Source of the DNA: Candidatus Dormiibacterota bacterium
GTDB lineage: Bacteria; Chloroflexota; Dormibacteria; Aeolococcales; Aeolococcaceae
Direction of reading: 5' to 3'
DNA: 31,699 nucleotides
NCBI GenBank assembly: GCA_003170875.1
Contig: PMYJ01000135.1
Location: 1-31,699, forward strand
The position numbers and the translations under genes were made by a program. The notes under the pieces were generated by a model. It was not told the DNA's origin. It saw only the letters and a program-made list of their open reading frames with translations, and made no database searches. Every line of letters starts with the position of its first letter. Positions within the stretch are counted from its first letter, which is position 1. Shown piece by piece: positions 6,920-15,491 of this stretch.

Positions 6920-9634
6920 GACTTCCCAACCGCTCAGGACCCGTGGGTCGCTCCGGACCCGATGCTCGCGCCAGTCAGGGAAGGGAGCCGCTTCCTCGCA
7001 CCGGTTGGTCGGATCGACCACTTCACGGGGCGTTGGCGAAAGCTGCGTGACCAGGCGCCCCAGGCTCTCGTGGAACTGCGGACCGTAGCAATGATCCAAT
7101 CAGCGGGGGCATCGACGCGTATCGAAGGTGCCCAGGTGAGCGACGCGGAAGTGAAGGCGATCCTCTCCGGGCTGTCGATCGACAGCTTCCGGGCCCGTGA
7201 TGCCGGGGAGGTCCGCGGCTATGACGACCTGCAGCGGCTCATCGGCGAGCAGTACGCCGAGCTCGCGATCACGGAGAACAACCTGAAGGAGTTTCACCGG
7301 ATCCTGCTCGCGCAGTCAGCGAAGGATGCCTACCACCGCGGAGACTACAAGATCGGGCCAAACGACGTCATCAAGGAAGCAGACGGTCCACCGGTGGTGA
7401 TTTTCCGCACCGCAGCGCCGGCCGAGACGCAATGGTGGATGCCGCAGCTCGTTTCTGAGTTCAATAAGGGGTGGGCTGAGCCCGGTTGGCACCGGCTTGT
7501 GCTGATCGCCGACTTCATCTTGTGGTTCCTCGCTATCCACCCCTTCCAGGACGGCAACGGACGGCTCGCGCGGGCGCTGACGACGCTGCTGCTGCTGCGA
7601 GCCGGCTACGAGTACGCCCCGTACGGCTCCCTCGAGAAGGTCATCGAGGACAACAAGCCTGAGTACTACATGGCGCTGAGGGCGTCACAGGTGCGCGCGC
7701 GAAGCGATGTCACGGACTACGGGGAATGGCTGCACTTCTTCTTGGGCAGTCTGGCAGCGCAGCAGGAGGTGGTCGAGGCGTTGATGACCGAGGCCGCACG
7801 CCGGCAGGCGATGCCGCCAGCCAAGCGGAAGATCCTCGGTCTGATCAATGAGCGCGGTCCAATGACGGCGCCGGCGATCGGCGCTGAACTGCGGATGGCG
7901 GAGCGCACGGTGCGCTATCACCTGAAGGGATTGACTGATGCGGCGATGCTTGAGGCCACGACTCCCACAGCAGGGCGCATGTATGCGCTGCCACTCAAGG
8001 CGACGGCTGACGCCGCTATCCCGGTGGTTGCAGGGGCGGAGCAGCCGAGCGCGAGGGAGGCGGCTGCGCCAGCGCCGATCGCCGAGGGTGACCTGACACC
8101 ACTAGACTTCGACCCCGCCTTCCAGCAGCACGCGTCATCTTCGCCCAACGGGCGCGTGTACGCCACGGTGGTGGTGGGGGCAGCGGTCCCCGACGGTTCG
8201 CCGCTAGGCGACCACGCCCTCGATGCCTTCGAGCGGTTGGCGGAGAGCATGGCGCCCGCAGCTGCCGCGGCTGAGGCGACCCCGAACGCGGCGTGGTGGC
8301 GCCTCGAAGCCCGCGGCGTGGCCGATGCATTTCAACTGTGGCTGTACCCTGGTCCGCTTGCAATCGCCCACTGGGCGCTGGATGCGGCCAACGTCCCCTC
8401 GGAGGGGAAGGTTCTCATTGGGTGTCGAGCGCTCGTGGCGTACTGGCAGACGGTGCTCGAGGGCATGGGTGGGCTCTTCAACGAGCTCTCGGTGAAGGAA
8501 TGCGCCGTGGGGATGAACCTCACGACCTATCCCGCGGGGCGGCCCTATCCGGTGGGCTTCGACTTCGGTGATCTGCCGACCCCCGTGCGCTCGAGCGCGG
8601 CTCACACCCCGGGGGCGTGGCGGTCTCCGTTCGTCCGCACGCCGACAGCTGAGCTTGCGAGCAGCGGGGTCATCAGTGCGGCGCTCGACCACCTCCTTCG
8701 GCACTTCTCGTATCGTCACACCGCTGAGACGATCGCTGTCGTTGCGGGGTCGCGTGGCGACGTCTGGCGGCCCGACGAGCCGGGCTCGGTGGCTGCGGAG
8801 GGGCGGGGTGGCGCCTCGGAGGCCGGGCCCGGCCCGCGCGAGGCTTATGTGGAGGCGTGGGTCCGCGGCGCGGTTGCTGACCTCGGCTTCACTGAGATCG
8901 ACGCAGCCCGGGGGGCTCTGAAGCAGGATCTGATGGGAGTGTGGGACAGTCCGGACTTCGGCTGGCGGACTGAGGGGAGCTTGCTCCTCCGCGGTGCGAA
9001 TGGCCTGACGCACCTCGAACTAGACGGTCGCTGGGAGATTGAGGCGCTGCGGTACGAGGAGAAGGTCTGGGACGGGCGGCGGGAGCTACGCGGCGACGCG
9101 TTCGCGATCGAAGTGGATGCAGTCGGCCCGGAGGCTTTCCTGAGGGTGCGTAACGACGGGCCGAAGTCGACGTTCCGCGGGGAACTGATGAAGGTGGCGG
9201 GCCTGCACGAGACCGTCAGGACGCCACGGCGGTTCCCGTGGGCACACGGGGGCGCGGATGAGATGGAGCTCGCGCGGGGGGAGACCGGCGTCTTGCGTCT
9301 CGCCAAGGGAGAGGCGGAGAGTGACGTGCGCAGGGCCCGAAGTTTCCCAGTGAAGTGGAAGCTGAACGGAGCCGGCGGCGATGATGTGGTGCACCTAGCG
9401 GACGTCAAGGGCTCTGACGAGGTGTTCGAGCGCGACCTCGAGCTCGGGGTGAGGGTGCACAGGATGGACACCGGCCGCGTCGCAGACGCGTCTCTAAGGC
9501 TCGGGTTGCGCAGGCACGAGGCAGAGGCTGGCCGCACTTTGGATACGCAGAGCTGGGGTCCTTACCCTGTGCGGGCGGAAATCGTGGGACCAGCGCAGAT
9601 GTTGCGGCCACCAGGCGACGGGCGGTCGTCTTGA
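6911..9634 (+). CDS. Fic-domain protein with winged helix and long novel C-terminus
   Basis: 907 aa, more than twice the usual length of about 370 aa. Residues 1-290 are a class II Fic AMP-transferase unit: an inhibitory helix motif STRIEG (residues 68-73, with the auto-inhibitory Glu72) and the catalytic loop HPFQDGNGRLAR (from His210). Residues about 295-355 form a winged helix (KILGLINERGPMTAPAIGAEL...RTVRYHLKGL), normal for this class. Residues about 390-907 are not recognised: an aromatic-rich block (about 440-620), a low-complexity linker (about 625-645), then a beta-rich part with an Ig-like stretch (LRVRNDGPKSTFRGEL). Fic enzymes transfer AMP or similar groups to target proteins; the Glu normally holds this off. 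The ATG at 6911 lies inside the operator array. A 97-aa gene follows after 16 bp. Confidence 0.9.
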   Translation: MLADFPTAQDPWVAPDPMLAPVREGSRFLAPVGRIDHFTGRWRKLRDQAPQALVELRTVAMIQSAGASTRIEGAQVSDAEVKAILSGLSIDSFRARDAGEVRGYDDLQRLIGEQYAELAITENNLKEFHRILLAQSAKDAYHRGDYKIGPNDVIKEADGPPVVIFRTAAPAETQWWMPQLVSEFNKGWAEPGWHRLVLIADFILWFLAIHPFQDGNGRLARALTTLLLLRAGYEYAPYGSLEKVIEDNKPEYYMALRASQVRARSDVTDYGEWLHFFLGSLAAQQEVVEALMTEAARRQAMPPAKRKILGLINERGPMTAPAIGAELRMAERTVRYHLKGLTDAAMLEATTPTAGRMYALPLKATADAAIPVVAGAEQPSAREAAAPAPIAEGDLTPLDFDPAFQQHASSSPNGRVYATVVVGAAVPDGSPLGDHALDAFERLAESMAPAAAAAEATPNAAWWRLEARGVADAFQLWLYPGPLAIAHWALDAANVPSEGKVLIGCRALVAYWQTVLEGMGGLFNELSVKECAVGMNLTTYPAGRPYPVGFDFGDLPTPVRSSAAHTPGAWRSPFVRTPTAELASSGVISAALDHLLRHFSYRHTAETIAVVAGSRGDVWRPDEPGSVAAEGRGGASEAGPGPREAYVEAWVRGAVADLGFTEIDAARGALKQDLMGVWDSPDFGWRTEGSLLLRGANGLTHLELDGRWEIEALRYEEKVWDGRRELRGDAFAIEVDAVGPEAFLRVRNDGPKSTFRGELMKVAGLHETVRTPRRFPWAHGGADEMELARGETGVLRLAKGEAESDVRRARSFPVKWKLNGAGGDDVVHLADVKGSDEVFERDLELGVRVHRMDTGRVADASLRLGLRRHEAEAGRTLDTQSWGPYPVRAEIVGPAQMLRPPGDGRSS

Positions 9635-9650
9635 GTGGGTGGGACTGAAC

Positions 9651-9944
9651 ATGAGCGAAGTGAGAAAGACCGGAGGTTGCGTGCCCGTTCGGGATCTGCT
9701 GCACATTGCGTTTCGCCACGGCCGAGTAGGTGAGGTGCACCCGTTCGCCAGGCTGCGCTGGTACGAGGTCACTCGGGTGAGCTCCGGGAAAGTGGCGACC
9801 GTATACCCCTGGAGTGACCACGAGCACGGTCGATACGTCGAGTCGGTGACCGCTCCTGCCGGGACAGTGCTGCACGCCACGGCGGAACGGCTCACCGACC
9901 ATCGGGGTCACAGGTCAGCGAAGTTTCGGCGCCGCCCGGGCTAG
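9651..9944 (+). CDS. Hypothetical protein downstream of Fic
   Basis: 97 aa from the ATG at 9651; a GTG at 9639 in the same frame is an alternative start. It begins 16 bp after the Fic stop, so the two are probably co-transcribed. The chain is basic, with many Arg and His and several aromatic residues (FARLRWYEV, VYPWSDHEHGRYV). It looks like a small beta-rich soluble protein and has no signal peptide or membrane segment. I do not recognise the family. Its 3' end overlaps the stop codon of the converging gene at 9941. It may be an accessory or immunity partner of the Fic protein, but this rests on position only. Confidence 0.6.
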   Translation: MSEVRKTGGCVPVRDLLHIAFRHGRVGEVHPFARLRWYEVTRVSSGKVATVYPWSDHEHGRYVESVTAPAGTVLHATAERLTDHRGHRSAKFRRRPG

Positions 9945-10720
9945 GGCTCAGACTTCTCCGGATCTGAGGTCGATCCACCTTCGCTTTCTGGCCGCTTGAG
10001 AAGGGTCCGGATCTCCTCGTCGCGACGATCCCTGTGCTCCACCAACCCCTCCGTGTAGGTTCGGACTCCGTCGCTCTCAGTCCATCTTCCTAGCACGTCG
10101 CGAATTGCCTCCAAGGCACGGACTTCGTCGTCCTGGGTCTTGGCTGCGACCCTCATAAGGCCGAAGAAGGCTCCGACGTCGAGGGCGTACTCATCTGAGT
10201 AGGTACGGCGCGACGGAGGATCGCCTGCGTACGTGATGGTGACGGAGTGGTGTTTGGGGGCTGTCGCATTCTCTGCCAGGACCGTGGTCGATTGCGCCCA
10301 AAGACACGAGAGCTGCTGACCTGGTGCGAGCGTGGGTATTCCAGAGTCGAAGGCCGCCCAGTGAGATCCCGGGAAGGATGCCGCGGGGCCGCTGGCATCG
10401 GAGAGCGGGGGGGTCACGCTCAGCCGGATGCTGCGTGCGACCGTCTTGCCAACGTTCGCGATCACCAGGTCAAGGATTGTGTGCGCGATCGGATTTGGAT
10501 GGATGTAGGCAACTACATAAGGCCTCGTCTGAGCAAGTCGCAGCTCGCGTGTCTCCGCGAGCTGGCTCCAGGCGAAAAGCGCGGCCACAGCGAGGATTCC
10601 CGCCTCGAGGACGGTGGCCCACGCCACCGTGTGATCTGGCCACACGAACGCCGTCGAGGTGAGTAGGACGAGTAACAGGCCCAAGAAGACGGCGAGCGCT
10701 ACCCGCATTTTCGACGACAT
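9941..10720 (-). CDS. Two-TM membrane protein with beta-rich soluble domain
   Basis: 259 aa from the ATG at 10720, chosen because GGAGG (10729-10733) lies 8 bp upstream. The same frame is open further upstream, but that part looks non-coding. Residues about 5-26 (VALAVFLGLLLVLLTSTAFVW) and 32-50 (VAWATVLEAGILAVAALFA) are membrane segments. After LAETRELRLAQTRPYV comes a beta-rich domain with an Ig-like strand pattern (LDLVIANVGKTVARSIRLSV). A charged helix and tail rich in Glu, Arg and Ser end the chain. This architecture (two TM, TRPYV, then a 'NVG...A' beta domain) is widespread as conserved hypothetical proteins without assigned function. The gene converges on the Fic-linked gene with a 3-nt stop overlap. 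Confidence 0.75.
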   Translation of the reverse strand: MSSKMRVALAVFLGLLLVLLTSTAFVWPDHTVAWATVLEAGILAVAALFAWSQLAETRELRLAQTRPYVVAYIHPNPIAHTILDLVIANVGKTVARSIRLSVTPPLSDASGPAASFPGSHWAAFDSGIPTLAPGQQLSCLWAQSTTVLAENATAPKHHSVTITYAGDPPSRRTYSDEYALDVGAFFGLMRVAAKTQDDEVRALEAIRDVLGRWTESDGVRTYTEGLVEHRDRRDEEIRTLLKRPESEGGSTSDPEKSEP

Positions 10721-11251
10721 TCGTGCAGCCTCCGGATCTCGAACCTCAGAGATGAGCGCCCCCAATCCTAGCGATCCAGCCGGACCAATCTGGGTCCTAA
10801 GTGCGACGACCCGCCCGGAATCCCGCCTCATCTCCTGAAGGATCGACCACGCGGAGGAGACCGCTGCTGGCCCCCCTGGCGGCGCCTCGGTAGACGTTCC
10901 AAACGACCCAGTTGGGCCAATCCGAAAGGTGAAGGCGAAAATCTGCGGAAATGCCCGACTTACCTCCTGTGGGCCGATCTCGAGGAGACCGCCTGATGAG
11001 GACAGCCAAGCAGCGCATCTCCGACGTCGCCCCCGGCGATCATGGATCCGCTGCCGGCTCTGATCCTTGTGTCGGCCCTTCCGGCGGAGCAACTCAGCGT
11101 GGCCCGGCACGAGCACCAGCACGAGTGTTCCGGGCATATGGCGTTGTTGCTGGCCAGCCTGGTGCAGCTATCGATGATCGTGTCCATCAAGTCGCCCGCG
11201 TTCGTGCTCAGGAAGTCGATGATGTCGTGCGCAGGCTCCGTCCTCAGCTCA
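10721..11251. other. Gap between membrane protein and MFS remnant
   Basis: About 530 bases. It holds the Shine-Dalgarno of the membrane-protein gene (10729-10733). A minus-strand frame starts at 11259 (MCDELRTEPAHDIIDFLSTNAGDLMDTI...) and overlaps the stop of the MFS remnant. Its first 40 residues look protein-like, but the rest is Arg/Ser/Cys-rich as in out-of-frame DNA, so it is at best a broken gene. No other signal was seen. Confidence 0.4.
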
Positions 11252-11545
11252 TCACACATCCCTCACGGTCTTCAAGTTGGGTGTTCCTGTTGCTATGAGC
11301 CACAACCCTCCGCGCAACACCACCAATATGATGTTCAGAGCGCCGATGAGCTCGATAAGATGCCCCATGTTAAACGAGACAATGATTCTCGGGACCAATG
11401 GATTGAGATGGATGCCGCGGAAGATATCCGGCATTGCAACGATCATGATGGTGGAGTCGATGCTCGCCAGTAGGCCGCCGAGGGTGGTGTTGGAGAGGGC
11501 CACCCACTTGTAGTGATCTCCGACGGGTCGGCTTGGCTGGGCCAT
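11252..11545 (-). pseudogene. N-terminal remnant of a second MFS exporter, fused to foreign sequence
   Basis: 97 codons from the ATG at 11545. The first 52 residues match the start of a DHA2-type MFS transporter: HYKWVALSNTTLGGLLAS, IDSTIMIVAMPDIFRGI, HLNPLVP, that is, the first membrane helix. After NPLVP the family would continue with the second helix and the GRLGDMFGR loop. Instead the frame runs into unrelated hydrophobic sequence (NMGHLIELIGALNIILVVLRGGLW) and stops at 11252. The gene is therefore cut after about 10 percent of its length and joined to another fragment. It lies downstream of an intact MFS gene on the same strand, with 323 bp between them. It is not expected to make a working transporter. 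Confidence 0.7.
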
Positions 11546-11868
11546 CTCAGGCGCTGACAACCACGCCAGATTCTTGCCGTCGGCGCTCTTCACCCGTGCA
11601 GTTGCCTCCGATACGAGTTGACCGCCTCGGTAATGCTTGCGACAGCGACTGCGCGCCCCTGCCATCCGTCTGGCTGAACGCACTCGCCCATCGCCGTCCA
11701 CGACCGCCCAAGACGCCCCCGTCGGTGCTCCACACCTGGCCTGCCGCCCAGTACTCCCCGCGCACACCCCGCCGTTGTGGACCACCCATGTCAGGGCTGT
11801 AAGTATCACGTCGTTACACTTTCTCTGGCGTACCTGAAGATCCGCCGCGACCGGTGAGGGGGCCTCTT
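11546..11868. other. Gap between two MFS genes
   Basis: About 320 bases between the intact MFS gene and the MFS remnant. No convincing coding frame, hairpin or repeat seen. Confidence 0.4.
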
Positions 11869-13371
11869 CTACCAGGTTCCTTTGTGCTCCGGAACCCGAA
11901 AGACGAGTGGGACCATCACGATCAAGAGGATCCCAGCGACGACCCAAAGAATGAACTCCTGGGTCACACCGGGGCTGGCGCTGTGGTTGAGGATCGCGGT
12001 GACGATCGACACGGAGAAGATCATCCCTATGTATGTGAACATCTGGCGCAGCCCCGTAATTGCGGCCACCTCGTCGGGGGCGAGTTGCAGACTGGCGTTT
12101 CTCGAAGCCGGATTTGCCATCCCGTTCCCGAGACCGGTGATACCCGCGCTGACGCTGAGCCATAGGTATGGGCTGATTGCCCATTTCGGCGCGAGCGACA
12201 TCAGCAACGTGCCAACCGCCACAACCGAGTAGCCCGCAATCATGGGCAGTCGATAGCCGGTGCGCCGCAGCGCGAATGCTGCGATGGTGCCCATCGCGAT
12301 CATCCCGACCGCCCTTGCGGACAGCAGAGTTCCTGCGCTGACGACCGGGAGGTGATAGCGCTGTTCCGCATACAGCGGTACGAGCGATGCCACGCCAAAC
12401 CCGACGACCCCCCAGAGCAAGTTCTCGGTGTTGATCACTGCGAATCCCTTGCCGCGGAGGAGCCGCATCGGGATGAACGCCGCGGTCGCTCGGCGCATGT
12501 GGTGCACAAGCAGGCAGAGCAAGCCGATGGCGCACACTTCAGGGACTAGGAAGATCGGGTCGTCGATCGCCGCATGGCTGTTGCCGAGGCTCGTGATTCC
12601 GAAGTTCGCGGCAAGAAGGAGCAATGCCATCAAGACGAGTCCGCGACCGTCAATCTTCCCGCTGACCAAGAGGCGTGACTCCGGGATGAACCTGCTAGCC
12701 AGGCAGAGCAGTGTGACTCCGATCGGAACATTGACGAAGAAGATCCAGCGCCAAGACAAGTAACCAACAAGCAGGCCGCCGATAACTGGCCCGGCCACTT
12801 GCCCGCCCGCGATGATGGTCCCGAACATCCCAATTGCCCGGTCCCGGTCGCGGCCGAAGTGATCTGCGATGATTCCGGCCGCAGACGGCTGGAGGGCCGC
12901 TCCGCCTATGGCCTGAAGTGCCCTGAAGGCGATAAGCATGTAGATACCGCTCGCGAACCCACATAGGAGCGACGCCGTCGTGAAGAGGGCCACGCCGCAC
13001 AAATAGACGCGGCGCCGACCAAATTGATCACTCATTCTCCCGGCGATCGGCAACGCGATGACCATGCCGAGGCTGTAGATCGTGATGGTCCAACCAGCCC
13101 AGTTGATCGAGGCCCGCAAGGCCTGGTGGATGGCGGGAAGCGCGGTGGCAACGATCGTGGAGTCGACCGAACTCATGACCAGCGCGATCACAACGATCCC
13201 GAAGACAAGCCGACGTGAAGGCTTGCCACGGGCAGTCGGCGGATCCGAGCTGCCGGCGACTGTCTCGAGATCGGCGGTCGCATCCAACCCGGCGCTCGTC
13301 CGTCGACCTCGCCACTGGAGGCCCACCCCCCGAAGCAGCGCCAGCGTCCGCCAGTGTGCTCCTTTACTCAT
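11869..13371 (-). CDS. MFS transporter, DHA2 (14-helix) drug-efflux type
   Basis: 500 aa. A 55-residue hydrophilic N-terminus is followed by about 14 hydrophobic segments. Family marks are: the first helix with VMSSVDSTIVATALPAI (Asp in helix 1, typical of DHA2 proton antiporters), motif A GRMSDQFGRRRVYL between helices 2 and 3, and motif C/antiporter region AGPVIGGLL with WRWIFFVNVPIG. It should export small molecules across the inner membrane in exchange for protons. The ATG at 13371 lacks a strong Shine-Dalgarno. The start overlaps by 8 bp the end of the truncated acyl-CoA dehydrogenase upstream. Substrate is unknown; export of a toxic pathway substrate or product is possible but not shown. 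Confidence 0.9.
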   Translation of the reverse strand: MSKGAHWRTLALLRGVGLQWRGRRTSAGLDATADLETVAGSSDPPTARGKPSRRLVFGIVVIALVMSSVDSTIVATALPAIHQALRASINWAGWTITIYSLGMVIALPIAGRMSDQFGRRRVYLCGVALFTTASLLCGFASGIYMLIAFRALQAIGGAALQPSAAGIIADHFGRDRDRAIGMFGTIIAGGQVAGPVIGGLLVGYLSWRWIFFVNVPIGVTLLCLASRFIPESRLLVSGKIDGRGLVLMALLLLAANFGITSLGNSHAAIDDPIFLVPEVCAIGLLCLLVHHMRRATAAFIPMRLLRGKGFAVINTENLLWGVVGFGVASLVPLYAEQRYHLPVVSAGTLLSARAVGMIAMGTIAAFALRRTGYRLPMIAGYSVVAVGTLLMSLAPKWAISPYLWLSVSAGITGLGNGMANPASRNASLQLAPDEVAAITGLRQMFTYIGMIFSVSIVTAILNHSASPGVTQEFILWVVAGILLIVMVPLVFRVPEHKGTW

Positions 13372-13684
13372 TTCTTGTGCTGCTCTGGATTCCCAACGTT
13401 CTTGAGGGGAACCATCGTTGACGAGACAGGCACACTACCGTGACTGGGCGGGTCGGCGAGACCGCCTCGACCGCCAGCACGCTTTCAAGGTATGCCCGCT
13501 CCGATCCGCCCACGCGAGTGGGCGTGGTGAGCCCGAGTAGCCCGCTACTCGTCAGCAGGGTAATTCTCTCGGGTGGGACGACGGAATCCTGCCGTTCCAT
13601 CGCATGCTCGGCAAGTGCTCGTCTCGCAAGCTCCGGCGCGTGCTGTCGAACCATCTTCTCGTCCTCGGAGCGCTGGAAGTCCAT
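13364..13684 (-). pseudogene. Truncated acyl-CoA dehydrogenase (N-terminal piece)
   Basis: 106 codons from the ATG at 13684 (GGGAGG upstream). The first 85 or so residues follow the N-terminal helical domain of acyl-CoA dehydrogenases: MDFQRSEDEKMVRQHAPELARRALAE, then GLLGLTTPTRVGGSERAYLESVLAVEAVS. The similarity then ends and the frame stops at 13364. The FAD-binding beta domain and C-terminal helices are missing; the normal length is about 380 aa. It is a different gene from the complete enzyme at 22510-23700. It lies between the TctA gene and the MFS gene, marking a deletion or rearrangement at the end of the catabolic cluster. Confidence 0.75.
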
Positions 13685-13915
13685 CTCCGATTCGCCTCCC
13701 ACTGCCCGCGCAGGTGCCCGCCGCTCAGCGTGCGCATCGGAGGATCCGCACGGGCGGCAGCGCCTTCGGCGAGCGCGCCGACACCACCGCCCCCGGTGAG
13801 CCGCTGGCACGCCTCCGCCAGGTGGTCGGCGAGGGCGCCTCGGCCTGCTCTATTCCGCAGCAACGAGACCGGCCGTCCCGAGGCGCACCGGACCCGCCTT
13901 CAAGGCCTCCGACGT

Positions 13916-15481
13916 TCACTTGCCTCGCAGGTCGGGCTCTTCCACCGACGCGGCCACATCTCCCGACGCCGACACCGCCGCAGGCCTCCGAACACGGTGC
14001 ATGAGCAACCGCCTAAGCAAGGGCCAGAAGATGAGGAGTACTAGCACAGCCGTGAGCGTGCCCGAGATCGGCCCGCTCACGAACGTGGTGACGTTGCCAA
14101 CACTGGCCTGGAGCGCCTCCCGCATGTTGTCCTCGATCACCGTGCCGAGCACAACCCCGAGGATCACTAAGGTTCGGTCGAAGCCCCACCGGTTCATGGC
14201 GTAGCCGAGGACACCCATGCCCACCATCACGTAGACGTCGACAAGGCTGTTACGGAGACCGAAGGCTCCGATCAACATGAGCACGATGATGGCACTGCAC
14301 AGGAGCCACTGCGGGATCCGCACCAGCCACGTCCATAGACCCACGAGCGGGAAATTCAGCACCAGCAGCGCGACGTTCCCGATGACCATGGCGGCGATCA
14401 GGCTCCAGAAGATGTTCGGGTGCGCGGAGATGAACAGCGGCCCGGGTTCGACGCCGTGCAGCACGAGTCCGGCGAAGAGCACCGCCGTGACCGGCGAAAA
14501 GGGAATTCCTAGGGCCAGCAGAGGGACAAGGTTGCCGCTCACCGCCGCATCGTCGGCAGCCTTCGGGCCAGCGACGGCCCGGATTGCTCCCTCGCCGACC
14601 TTTACCCGGCCCTTACGGTGGGGCAAAAGCTGCTCGAACCGGTAGGCGACGAAGGTGGCGATGGTCACCGTTGGGCCGGGCAGCATCCCGAGGATGAACC
14701 CCAGCGGCGAGTTGCGAAAGCCCGACGCGACCACCTCGCCCCACTCGCTCCGGCTGGGAAAGAGGCTGCGGAAGCTTGGCGACTTGACCGCCATCGCGCC
14801 GGATGGCCTGATGATCATCTCCAGCAGACCGGCGAAGCCGATCAGCCCCATGACCACGGGCACCACGCTGATGCCCAGACCCAACGGCTGGATGCCGAAG
14901 GTCAGCCGCGGCTGTCCGGTGATCGGGTCCAGGCCGATGGTCGTGAGACCGAGGCCGAAGAGCATGCAGACGATGCCCTTCCGCACCGGAAGAGTGGAGA
15001 TCCGGAGCAGCAGCACCAGGCCGACAACGGCTATCCCGCAGAACTGCGGAGGTCCGAAGGTTAGCGCGGCCTTGCTGAGCGGAATGGCCAGGAGCAGCAG
15101 GCCGATGAGCCCGATCGTCGAACCCATGAACGATCCCAGCGCGGAAGCGCTGAGGGCCTTGCCGGCCCGGCCCTTGAGGGCCATCTGGTGTCCGTCGTAA
15201 CCCATCACTACCGACTGAGCCTCGGCGGGCACGTTGACCAGGATGGCAGTGATGGAGGCTCCGTACTGGCAACCGTAGTAGACGGCGCCGAGCATAATCA
15301 GCGCCGTCTCGGGAGGCAGACCCGCCGTGGGCGCCAGCAGCAGCGCGATGATCAGGGTCGGGCCCATCCCTGGGAGCACGGCCAACGCCGTCCCCAGCAG
15401 GGAACCAGCCAAGGCGACGATCAGGTTCTCCGGGGTCAGCGCTATGCCGAAGCCGTACTGCAGCCCTTGTAGGGGATTCAT
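13916..15481 (-). CDS. tctA: Tripartite tricarboxylate transporter, large membrane subunit TctA
   Basis: 521 aa, the normal size for TctA (DUF112), with about 12 membrane segments. Marker stretches: NPLQGLQYGFGIALTPENL at the N-terminus, VLPGMGPTLIIALLL, a GCQYGASITAILVNVPAEAQSVV segment characteristic of the family, and a second half-repeat with GFILGMLPGPTVTIATF. With TctB it forms the Na+- or proton-driven channel that accepts carboxylates from the periplasmic binding protein. The ATG at 15481 has GGAG upstream and lies 11 bp after the TctB stop. It is the last gene of the CaiB-tctC-tctB-tctA block. Confidence 0.95.
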   Translation of the reverse strand: MNPLQGLQYGFGIALTPENLIVALAGSLLGTALAVLPGMGPTLIIALLLAPTAGLPPETALIMLGAVYYGCQYGASITAILVNVPAEAQSVVMGYDGHQMALKGRAGKALSASALGSFMGSTIGLIGLLLLAIPLSKAALTFGPPQFCGIAVVGLVLLLRISTLPVRKGIVCMLFGLGLTTIGLDPITGQPRLTFGIQPLGLGISVVPVVMGLIGFAGLLEMIIRPSGAMAVKSPSFRSLFPSRSEWGEVVASGFRNSPLGFILGMLPGPTVTIATFVAYRFEQLLPHRKGRVKVGEGAIRAVAGPKAADDAAVSGNLVPLLALGIPFSPVTAVLFAGLVLHGVEPGPLFISAHPNIFWSLIAAMVIGNVALLVLNFPLVGLWTWLVRIPQWLLCSAIIVLMLIGAFGLRNSLVDVYVMVGMGVLGYAMNRWGFDRTLVILGVVLGTVIEDNMREALQASVGNVTTFVSGPISGTLTAVLVLLIFWPLLRRLLMHRVRRPAAVSASGDVAASVEEPDLRGK

Positions 15482-15491
15482 GCTTGCTCCA

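Noticed and set aside
10960..11259. Minus-strand frame MCDELRTEPAHDIIDFLSTN...
   Set aside because: The first 40 residues look real and the start overlaps an upstream stop, but the rest reads like out-of-frame DNA; not enough to call a gene.
13859..13915. In-frame stretch after the tctA stop reading SEALKAGPVRLGTAGLVAAE
   Set aside because: Protein-like and preceded by GGAGG then TTG, but only about 17-20 codons; could be a decayed gene end or chance.
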